DNA of 7,436 nucleotides from Acidobacteriota bacterium (GTDB taxonomy: Bacteria > Acidobacteriota > Polarisedimenticolia > J045): contig CP070706.1 in the NCBI GenBank assembly GCA_020350085.1, forward strand, positions 159,169 through 166,604, written 5' to 3'. Below are positions 1 through 5,345 of this stretch, one piece after another. The translations under genes were made by a program, and so were the position numbers. Every line of letters starts with the position of its first letter. Position 1 is the stretch's first letter. The notes under the pieces are model-generated. The model saw only the letters and a program-made list of their open reading frames with translations. It had not been told where the DNA came from and searched no databases.

Positions 1-1
1 C

Positions 2-175
2 AAGCAGATCGAGGCAGAAGCGATTCGAGCCACGCTCACCTCCGTCGATGGCTCGCGGACGGAAGCGGCGCGGATACTGGGGATCGGCGTGCGCACTCTT
101 CGACGTCGGATCCGCGAACTGGGGCTCGATGAGGTTCTTCCCCCACGCCCCGGACGGCCGCCGAGGCAACGTTGA
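2..175 (+). CDS. C-terminal end of a Fis-type HTH regulator, probably a sigma54-dependent activator (partial)
   Basis: The gene enters from the left edge; the frame starting at base 2 is open to TGA at 173-175 and gives 57 residues. They contain a Fis-family helix-turn-helix: an IRATL helix, then GSRTEAARILGIGVRTLRRR, ending RIRELGL. This is the usual DNA-binding C-terminus of NtrC-family enhancer-binding proteins, which bind upstream activator sites and drive RNA polymerase carrying sigma54. The AAA+ and receiver parts would lie outside the window, so the family assignment rests on this domain alone. A proline/arginine-rich tail (PPRPGRPPRQR) follows the helix-turn-helix. The complete regulator at 3784-5274 ends in the same kind of domain, so the two may be distant paralogues. 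A stand-alone Fis-like protein is the main alternative. Confidence 0.8.
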   Translation, partial: KQIEAEAIRATLTSVDGSRTEAARILGIGVRTLRRRIRELGLDEVLPPRPGRPPRQR

Positions 176-235
176 GGCGACGTTGAAAGGACGTTGGGAC
201 GACGCCGCGGCGATGATGAAACGGCGTTGAGAGCG
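159..235. repeat. Degenerate 11-bp tandem repeat, about seven units
   Basis: Units start every 11 bp at 159, 170, 181, 192, 203, 214 and 225, with consensus CGTTGRRRCGA. The clearest are CGTTGAGGCGA (170-180), CGTTGAAAGGA (181-191) and CGTTGGGACGA (192-202). The units at 203 and 214 are weak, and CGTTGA returns in phase at 225. The array begins in the last codons of the upstream gene and runs past its stop. The spacing is close to one helical turn, so it could be a protein-binding array or a slippage product. Function is unknown. Confidence 0.5.
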
Positions 236-288
236 TTCTCGGTGCTGCACGATGACGCGCAAAAAAACGGGATCAGCCTCGACACCTC

Positions 289-318
289 TTGACAAAGTCG
301 AAACAATACAACCATATT
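289..318 (+). promoter_or_regulatory. Sigma70-type promoter for the H1-like gene
   Basis: A perfect -35 hexamer TTGACA (289-294) is followed after 18 bp by CATATT (313-318), 4 of 6 to TATAAT. The surrounding 60 bp is markedly more AT-rich than the rest of the window. Transcription would start near 325, giving a leader of about 75 nt before the ATG at 400. Confidence 0.65.
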
Positions 319-365
319 TCGAACGAAAAGAACTCAGTTCTGCGGGGACGCCCGTGGATTAAACC

Positions 366-382
366 GTCAGCACCGTGCTGAC
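366..382 (+). promoter_or_regulatory. Perfect palindrome next to the Shine-Dalgarno of the H1-like gene
   Basis: GTCAGCAC (366-373) and GTGCTGAC (375-382) are exact reverse complements around one central base. As DNA this is an operator-like dyad. As RNA it can form a 7-bp stem with a 3-nt loop that ends exactly where the Shine-Dalgarno stretch GAAGGAGG (383-390) begins. It lies downstream of the predicted promoter, so a bound protein could act as a roadblock, or the hairpin could tune translation or mRNA stability. Which of these applies cannot be told from sequence. Confidence 0.6.
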
Positions 383-399
383 GAAGGAGGACCAACGCG

Positions 400-696
400 A
401 TGGCCATGCGCAAGCGCAAGGTGGCTCGCAAAGCCACCAAGAAGAAGGCCACAAAGAGAAAGGCCACCAAACGGAAGGCCACGAAGAGAAAGGGCACCAA
501 GAAGAAGGCCAAGCGGAAGGCCACTAAGAAGAAGGCCAAGCGGAAAGCCACAAAGAGAAAGGCCACCAAGCGGAAGGCCACAAAGAAGAAGACCACGCGG
601 AAGAAGGCCAAGCGGAAGGCCACAAAGAGAAAAGCCACCAAGAAGAAGGCCACCAAAAGAAAGACCAAAAGGAAGACCAAGAAGACGGCTCGGTAG
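400..696 (+). CDS. Histone H1-like lysine/arginine-rich repeat protein
   Basis: The 98-residue product is almost entirely Lys, Arg, Ala and Thr; by hand count 44 Lys and 16 Arg, with no Asp or Glu. After a short head (MAMRKRKVAR) it consists of degenerate pentapeptides of the KATKR/KATKK type with some KAKRK units. This composition is typical of bacterial proteins resembling the eukaryotic histone H1 tail, which bind and compact DNA or polyphosphate without a folded domain. The start is well supported: AAGGAGG (384-390) lies 9 nt before the ATG. The gene has its own promoter, palindrome and terminator, so it is monocistronic. Synonymous differences between repeat units (Thr ACC/ACA/ACG/ACT, Arg AGA/CGG) suggest selection on the protein. 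Nucleoid protein is the most likely role; a nucleolar-type RNA or polyphosphate binder is possible. Confidence 0.85.
   Translation: MAMRKRKVARKATKKKATKRKATKRKATKRKGTKKKAKRKATKKKAKRKATKRKATKRKATKKKTTRKKAKRKATKRKATKKKATKRKTKRKTKKTAR
430..684 (+). repeat. Degenerate 15-bp coding repeats in the H1-like gene
   Basis: The pentapeptide units of residues 11-95 are encoded by roughly 15-bp units of the form AAGGCCACCAAGCGG with base changes at codon third positions and an occasional phase change at KAKRK units. An exact 23-bp copy occurs at 502-524 and again at 601-623. Such repeats can slip during replication, so the length of the protein may vary between strains. Confidence 0.75.
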
Positions 697-735
697 CCGA
701 AACAACACCTACTAAATAGACCCTTCACGGGAAAT

Positions 736-763
736 GGGGCGCTCGACGGGGCGCCCTTTTTTT
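736..763 (+). terminator. Intrinsic terminator after the H1-like gene
   Basis: The arms GGGGCGC (736-742) and GCGCCCT (751-757) form a GC-rich stem with one closing G-U pair and an 8-nt loop (743-750). The run of seven T at 757-763 follows directly. It lies about 40 bp after the stop of the H1-like gene and is a textbook Rho-independent terminator for plus-strand transcription. Confidence 0.85.
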
Positions 764-796
764 GCCAGGCAAGCGAGCCGGCTCTGACCTCGAGCG

Positions 797-828
797 AGCT
801 ACTCAAGTAGCTGAAAACAAGCTACTTG
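797..828. repeat. Three alternating inverted copies of AGCTACT between convergent genes
   Basis: AGCTACT (797-803), its complement AGTAGCT (806-812) and a second AGCTACT (820-826) lie in a row. The middle copy can pair with the right one as CAAGTAGCT/AGCTACTTG (804-812 with 820-828), a 9-bp stem with a 7-nt loop, or with the left one as a 7-bp dyad with a 2-bp centre. The two pairings exclude each other. The element is 17 bp beyond the end of the mutase gene. It has no T-run on either strand, so it is not a standard terminator; it may serve as a 3' end stabiliser or protein site. Confidence 0.55.
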
Positions 829-844
829 ACGACTCCGGCGGGCG

Positions 845-2509
845 TCAGAACATCGCTTCCTGATAGCGTCCGAACACGCGCGCGAGGCGCTCGGTGATCT
901 CGCCGACGGTCGCGTAACAGGACACCGCCTCGACGATCGCGGGCATCAGATTGTGGTCCGATCGCGCACGTTGCTCGACGGTCTCGAGGGCTGATGCACA
1001 GGCGCGAGCGTCGCGCGACTCGCGCACGCGTCGCGTGCGATCGGCCTGGCGCTGGCGAAGCTCGTCGGCGACCTGATGCACGGGCATCTCCGTCTCGCTG
1101 TCCGTCGTGAACTCGTTGACGCCCACAATGATCTGCTCTCCGGACTCGATCTTGCGCTGGAATTGGTAGGCGGCATCGGCGATCTCACGCTGCTGGTAGC
1201 CCTGCTCGATGGCCGCGACGGCACCCCCCAACGTGTCGATCTTGCCCAGCAACTCGCTGGAGCGCGCCTCGAGCTCGTCGGTGAGAGCCTCGACGAAAAA
1301 CGATCCGGCGAGCTGGTCGATCGAGTCGGTGATCCACGTCTCGTGGGCCAGGACCTGCTGGGTCCTCAGGGCCAGAGTGACCGCCTTTTCCGTCGGCAGA
1401 CCGAGCGCCTCGTCCATCGAGTTCGTGTGCAGTGATTGGCATCCGCCGAGCACGGCTGCGAGCGCCTCGTACGCCGTCCGGACGATGTTGTTCTCCGGCT
1501 GCTGAGCGGTGAGCGAAGCGCCCGCAGTCTGCGCATGGAAGCGCAATCGGCCGCATGCGGGATTCTTCGCCCCGAACCGCTCGCGGATGATTCGGGCCCA
1601 CAGCCGACGCGCGGCGCGGAACTTGGCAGCCTCCTCGAGCAAGTGCAGCTGTGCGTTGAAGAAGAATGACAGGCGCGGCGCAAACTGCTCCAGGTCCAGC
1701 CCGGCCGCGAGCGCCGCCTCGACGTAGGCGATGCCGTTCGCCAGCGTGAAGGCGATCTCCTGGACCGCCGTCGAGCCCGCCTCGCGGATGTGGTAGCCCG
1801 AGATCGAGATCGTGTTCCAGCGCGGCATCTGCTCGGCGCACCAGGCGAAGATGTCCGTGACGATGCGCAGCGAGGGGCGCGGCGGGAAGATGTACGTGCC
1901 GCGGGCGATGTACTCCTTGAGCACATCGTTTTGGATCGTACCGCGCAGCTTGTCGGGCGGGATGCCCTGCTTGCGGGCCACGGCGACGTAGAGCGCCAGC
2001 AGGATCGAGGCGGGGGCGTTGATCGTCATCGAGGTGCTGACTCGATCCAGCGGGATCCCGTCGAGGAGGATCTCCATGTCGGCCAGCGAGTCGATGGCCA
2101 CGCCGACCTTACCGACTTCCCCCTCGGCCAACGGGTCGTCGGCGTCGTAGCCCATCTGGGTCGGCAGATCAAAAGCGATCGACAGCCCGGTTTGGCCCCG
2201 CTCGAGCAGATAGCGGTAGCGGGCATTGGATTGCTCGGCGGTGCCGAATCCCGCGTATTGGCGCATCGTCCAGAGACGACTGCGATACATCGTCGGCTGC
2301 ACGCCGCGGGTAAACGGGTGCTCGCCAGGAAAACCGAGCTGCTCCAAGTAGCCGCGCTCCGCACGGTCGAGGGGGGTGTAGAGCCTGTGAACGTCGATAC
2401 CCGAGCTCGTGCGCAGCGCCGCTCGTTCGGGGACGCGACCGGCATGGGGCTCGACGAGCTCGCGTTCCCATCGCTGTTTCTCACGCCGAATCGTGTCCCG
2501 CTCATCCAT
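845..2509 (-). CDS. Acyl-CoA mutase catalytic (large) subunit, methylmalonyl-CoA-mutase type, without B12 domain
   Basis: This is the TIM-barrel catalytic subunit of a coenzyme-B12-dependent acyl-CoA mutase, which interconverts methylmalonyl-CoA and succinyl-CoA in propionate metabolism. Family stretches include TMYRSRLWTMRQYAGF, GLSIAFDLPTQMGYD, GTIQND, ISISGYHIREAGS, APRLSFFFNAQ and QSLHTNSMDEALGLPT. Numbered from the GTG at 2518, Tyr88, Gln196, Arg206, Tyr242 and His243 match Propionibacterium Tyr89, Gln197, Arg207, Tyr243 and His244; retained Tyr and Arg favour methylmalonyl-CoA over isobutyryl-CoA. Gln74 replaces Tyr75 of that enzyme. There is no B12-binding domain after about residue 550, as in two-subunit mutases; no small subunit is seen here. 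I chose ATG at 2509 (554 residues) because GGGAG lies 10 nt upstream; GTG at 2518 is only about 1 nt from it. Confidence 0.93.
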   Translation of the reverse strand: MDERDTIRREKQRWERELVEPHAGRVPERAALRTSSGIDVHRLYTPLDRAERGYLEQLGFPGEHPFTRGVQPTMYRSRLWTMRQYAGFGTAEQSNARYRYLLERGQTGLSIAFDLPTQMGYDADDPLAEGEVGKVGVAIDSLADMEILLDGIPLDRVSTSMTINAPASILLALYVAVARKQGIPPDKLRGTIQNDVLKEYIARGTYIFPPRPSLRIVTDIFAWCAEQMPRWNTISISGYHIREAGSTAVQEIAFTLANGIAYVEAALAAGLDLEQFAPRLSFFFNAQLHLLEEAAKFRAARRLWARIIRERFGAKNPACGRLRFHAQTAGASLTAQQPENNIVRTAYEALAAVLGGCQSLHTNSMDEALGLPTEKAVTLALRTQQVLAHETWITDSIDQLAGSFFVEALTDELEARSSELLGKIDTLGGAVAAIEQGYQQREIADAAYQFQRKIESGEQIIVGVNEFTTDSETEMPVHQVADELRQRQADRTRRVRESRDARACASALETVEQRARSDHNLMPAIVEAVSCYATVGEITERLARVFGRYQEAMF

Positions 2510-2553
2510 GGATCTCACGCTCCCGGTCTGAACTGGGTCCGTTGTCGGAAGAG

Positions 2554-2559
2554 ATTATG
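2554..2559 (-). promoter_or_regulatory. Possible -10 element for the mutase gene
   Basis: Read on the minus strand, CATAAT matches 5 of 6 bases of TATAAT and sits 44 bp before the mutase ATG, in the 110-bp gap after the broken PAS gene. No good -35 hexamer is found at 16-19 bp, so this needs an activator or is a chance match. Confidence 0.3.
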
Positions 2560-2619
2560 CCCGAAGCGCCTCGGTCCGGATCGCTGAGGCGAGTTTCTCG
2601 GGGCGAGCAGATCGCGGTG

Positions 2620-3465
2620 TCAGGACCCGACGCGATCGAGCCTTCTGACGACGAGCACACTTCGGAGCGGACTGCCGAACGGACTGCAGGCGCGCACGAG
2701 CTGAAGCTCCGGCTCGAGCGATTCGCCGCCAACCGACGGGCTCGTCTGGCGACGGTGGCGCTCCTCGTGAGAGGCGAGAAATGCCAGCCAGGACCCGCGT
2801 ACGGCGCCTGGTAGCTCGACGTCAGCCAGGCTGCGCCCTTGCACGCCGACGGGAGCGAGGCCGAACAGCTCACAGGCCGGCTGGTTGACGTGGACCACCC
2901 GCTCCGACTCGTCGACGATCAGCACGGCATCCGTGAGCGCTTCGGTCGTCGCGAGCAGCAGCTTCCGCTCGCTAAGTATGGTCTCTGCCGAGACGACCAG
3001 TTCGGCCTGCATGCGTTCGAACTGCTACAGGCTGGAGAGGACGATCACTCGGCGACCAGGCAGCGCTTCGCTCGAGTGAGCGCACGCTCAGCTCGCAGCG
3101 CCAGGACATCCCCTCGCTGTCGAATGCGGTCAGCGCGAGGTTCCCGCTGCCGCGGCGCACCAGCTCGTTGACCTCCCACCCCTCGCTTTGGTGCGCGTGC
3201 GGGCCCGCGATCAGACCGACCGGTGCTCCACGCAGTGCGGTCAGCATCGGGCCGAACAGACCAAGCGTTGATTGGCCCAGACGATCCGCGCGTTTTCGTC
3301 AGCGACCGCGATCGGCTCGGGAAGCGCTTCGAGTGCGAGAAGGAGCTGGTAGAGGTTCGTTTCGGGGAACGGCTCAGAAAAAGAGTGAAGGCCGTCGCGG
3401 CGCGCCGCCCCTCCGTCGGGCTTTGGGGGCTCGAGGAGACCTCGTCTCGGGTCCTCGTTGGCCAC
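2620..3465 (-). pseudogene. Tandem-PAS sensor-like gene, broken by two frameshifts and a nonsense codon
   Basis: Two PAS domains are readable on the minus strand, but not in one frame. PAS1 starts LLALEALPEPIAVADENARI then VWANQRL, and runs into a stop at 3241-3243. It continues in another frame from about 3256 (FGPMLTALRGAPVGL to LSVRSLE), and returns to the first frame near 3065-3072 (EALPGRRVIVLSSL). There TAG at 3025-3027 stands before QFERMQAEL, a linker helix leading into an intact PAS2 (ALTDAVLIVDESERVVHVNQ to SVLVVRRLD), ending at 2620. The first shift looks like loss of one base at about 3257-3264. No histidine kinase domain follows. The suggested start is GTG at 3465 with GAGGGG 9 nt upstream; the frame is also open to an ATG at 3741. 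PAS domains sense ligands or redox state, so this was probably a sensor for the adjacent regulator. Assembly errors are an alternative to true decay. Confidence 0.7.
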
Positions 3466-3507
3466 CGCCTCGTTCCCCTCGGGCCCCAGGCGATGCGATA
3501 ACCCGCA

Positions 3508-3550
3508 GCCCACCCCGACCGCGCTGGGGCCGTGCGCTGTCGGAGTGGGC
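3508..3550. repeat. 17-bp inverted repeat, 15 of 17 matched, 9-bp spacer
   Basis: The left arm is 3508-3524, beginning GCCCACCCCGAC. The right arm is 3534-3550, ending GTCGGAGTGGGC. The arms pair at 15 of 17 positions around the 9-bp centre 3525-3533. In a minus-strand transcript one of the two mismatches becomes a G-U pair. No T-run follows on either strand, which argues against a terminator. A binding site for a dimeric regulator, or a leader hairpin for the PAS transcript, fits better. Confidence 0.6.
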
Positions 3551-3715
3551 GACGGATCGTACGAGAGGGGGAGTTTTGCAAGCGAGATGCCAGCATCGGC
3601 GGGCGCGATTTCGTGGAAGGCGGGGATCCCGCGAACAGCGTTGAACACTTCGCGCGGCGGACCAGATCGTTCCGTGGCCCGGGTGCCCCCGAGTGGAACG
3701 CCCCAGCGTTTCAGC

Positions 3716-3744
3716 TTGGCACAGTCGGCTTCGGTCACCATATT
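3716..3744 (+). promoter_or_regulatory. Sigma70-type promoter candidate for the NtrC-type regulator
   Basis: TTGGCA (3716-3721, 5 of 6 to TTGACA) and CATATT (3739-3744) are 17 bp apart. The start of transcription would be near 3751, about 33 nt before the ATG at 3784. The -10 hexamer is identical to that of the H1-like gene promoter. Confidence 0.45.
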
Positions 3745-3783
3745 CGACCTCGGGCGGGGTTGGTCGATGAGCGGAGAACGCGA

Positions 3784-5274
3784 ATGAGCACGAATACCGC
3801 AGGCCGTGACCGAGGTGCCGCCGCGAGCGGATCGCGGCCGAGAATTCTCGTCGTGGATGACGAGCCGGCCGTCGTGAGGTGGGTCGAGCTCGTGCTCGGT
3901 AAAGAAGGATACGAGACCGAAAGCCTGACGGGTGGGGAGGCCGCCCTCCGAAGGCTCGAAGCGGACGAGCCCGACCTGATGCTGCTCGTCATCAAGATGC
4001 CCGGGATGAGCGGACTCGAGGTGCTCGATCAACTGCGCCAGCGCCATCCGCAGCTTCCCGTGATCATCCTCACGGGCCAGGGGACGGTGGAGAAGGCGGT
4101 CTCCGCGATGAAGCTCGGGGCGCGCGACTTTCTCACCAAGCCGTTCGAGACCGAGCGCCTCTCGATCGCCGTGCGCAACGCGCTCGAGCTAACCGACCTG
4201 TCGCGCCGGGTCAAAGAGCTCAAGCTGCAGCTGTTCTCCGAAGCGGGGCTCGATCAGATCGTCGGTCTTCGCTGCGGACTACGAGCCACGTACAGCCTCA
4301 TAGAGAAGGTCATTCCGACCGACTTGACCGTGCTGCTGCAGGGCGAGTCCGGTACCGGGAAGGATCTGTTCGCACGCCTGATACACGACGAAGGCCCGCG
4401 TGCAGCGGCACCGTTCGTCGCGATCAACTGCGCGGCGTTGCCCGAGACGCTGCTCGAAAGCGAGCTGTTCGGCTATGAGAAGGGAGCGTTCACCGGTGCC
4501 GATCACGCTCGGGTCGGAAAGTTCGAGGCCGCCCATGGCGGGACTCTGTTTCTCGACGAGATCTCCGAGATGAGCGCGGCCGTGCAGGCGAAGCTGCTTC
4601 GCACGCTTCAGGAGCATACCGTGACCCGGCTCGGCTCGACGCGATCGAGGCCTGTGGACGTGCGTGTGCTGTGCGCCACGAATCGGAACCTCGAGCAGCA
4701 GGTCGAGAGCGGTCAGTTTCGTGAGGATTTGTTCTACCGGCTGGCCGTGTTTCCGGTGACGATTCCTCCCCTGAGAGAGCGCCGCGACGATATCCCCGCG
4801 CTGGCGGACCACATTCTTCGCTCCACCGGCGACGGGCGAGCGCGGGCCGTGCATCCGGAGTCGATGCGGATGCTGGAGAGCTACCACTGGCCGGGCAACG
4901 TTCGCGAGCTTCAAAACGTGCTCTGCCGCGCCGTCGTGCTCGCTGGCAGTGGGCCGATCGAGCCGACGCACCTGCCCTCTGCCGTACGGCGCGCGGTTTC
5001 GGATGCGCCCGTTCCCCCATCGGCGTTGGCACGCGGAGTGCCGTACGAGCCACGCCCGAGCGGTGAGAGCACCGATCGTCTGGCCACGCTCAGTGAGATG
5101 GAGCGCGTGCACATTCTGCGCTGCCTGGAGGCTTGCCGCGGCAATCTCAGCCAGACCGCGCGCACGCTCGCGATCGGCCGGACGACGTTGTATCGCAAGC
5201 TGCAGCGCTACGGGCTCCAGCCTGCCCCCCCGCACGGCGCGAGCGAGATGGCGGCGGCTTCGCAGCGGAGCTAG
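3784..5274 (+). CDS. NtrC-family sigma54-dependent regulator with receiver lacking the phospho-acceptor Asp
   Basis: The 496-residue protein has a receiver (about 19-130), an AAA+ sigma54-interacting domain (about 155-390) and a Fis-type helix-turn-helix (about 437-478). The AAA+ parts look complete: Walker A GESGTGK (187-193), GAFTGA loop (234-239) that contacts sigma54, Walker B GGTLFLDE (252-259), candidate arginine fingers R313 and R319, and sensor II GNVREL (371-376). The receiver keeps Asp25, Asp26, Thr97 and Lys119, but the strand that should end in Asp reads DLMLLVIKMPGMSG, with Val69 (GTC, 3988-3990) at the phosphorylation site. It probably opens sigma54 promoters through ATP hydrolysis without normal phosphorylation control. 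The start is set by GGAG 7 nt before ATG 3784; an in-frame ATG at 3532 adds 84 residues with no recognisable domain. A broken PAS gene is divergent. Confidence 0.95.
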   Translation: MSTNTAGRDRGAAASGSRPRILVVDDEPAVVRWVELVLGKEGYETESLTGGEAALRRLEADEPDLMLLVIKMPGMSGLEVLDQLRQRHPQLPVIILTGQGTVEKAVSAMKLGARDFLTKPFETERLSIAVRNALELTDLSRRVKELKLQLFSEAGLDQIVGLRCGLRATYSLIEKVIPTDLTVLLQGESGTGKDLFARLIHDEGPRAAAPFVAINCAALPETLLESELFGYEKGAFTGADHARVGKFEAAHGGTLFLDEISEMSAAVQAKLLRTLQEHTVTRLGSTRSRPVDVRVLCATNRNLEQQVESGQFREDLFYRLAVFPVTIPPLRERRDDIPALADHILRSTGDGRARAVHPESMRMLESYHWPGNVRELQNVLCRAVVLAGSGPIEPTHLPSAVRRAVSDAPVPPSALARGVPYEPRPSGESTDRLATLSEMERVHILRCLEACRGNLSQTARTLAIGRTTLYRKLQRYGLQPAPPHGASEMAAASQRS

Positions 5275-5281
5275 CCCGGAA

Positions 5282-5327
5282 GCAGGCGCTGGCCGCCTGC
5301 GTGCGGCCCGAACCGCGCGGTGCGGTT
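5282..5327 (+). other. Two small tandem hairpins between the regulator and alr
   Basis: GCAGGCG/CGCCTGC (5282-5288 with 5294-5300) forms a 7-bp stem with a 5-nt loop. AACCGC/GCGGTT (5311-5316 with 5322-5327) forms a 6-bp stem with a 5-nt loop. They fill most of the 71-bp gap. No T-run follows, so they are weak candidates for attenuation or mRNA processing. Confidence 0.35.
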
Positions 5328-5345
5328 ATCATCGCCAGCAAGCCG

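Larger units (their letters stand above)
3466..3783. other. Non-genic stretch between the broken PAS gene and the divergent regulator gene
   Basis: This 318-bp stretch holds an inverted repeat (3508-3550) and a plus-strand promoter candidate (3716-3744). Both flanking reading frames stay open into it: the minus PAS frame as far as ATG 3741, with GAGG 6 nt upstream, and the plus regulator frame back to 3532. Neither extension resembles a family I know. An N-terminal extension of the PAS protein cannot be excluded. Confidence 0.5.

Noticed and set aside
48..230. 60-codon plus-strand ORF starting inside the Fis-domain gene
   Set aside because: Off-frame shadow of the partial regulator; no SD or recognisable domain.
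273..806. 177-codon minus-strand ORF with long Phe/Leu/Val/Ala repeats resembling a membrane protein
   Set aside because: It is the complement of the Lys/Arg repeat gene (AAG-rich codons read as CTT/CTC); no SD is seen and the opposite frame has promoter, SD and terminator.
1790..2587. 265-codon plus-strand ORF
   Set aside because: Antisense shadow of the mutase gene; no domain recognised.
3714..3733. TTGGCACAGTCGGCTT as a sigma54 -24/-12 promoter
   Set aside because: GG and GC elements are two bases too close for the required spacing.
3532..3783. 84-residue N-terminal extension of the regulator from an upstream ATG
   Set aside because: It contains no family pattern, overlaps an inverted repeat and a promoter candidate, and ATG 3784 has a GGAG at proper distance just before the receiver.
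4279..5235. 318-codon minus-strand ORF
   Set aside because: Antisense shadow of the intact AAA+ and Fis domains of the regulator; high GC keeps it open.
5133..5345. Longer alr start at 5133, inside the regulator gene
   Set aside because: The 71 extra residues are antisense-like low-complexity sequence in a shadow frame of the Fis domain, with no Alr similarity.
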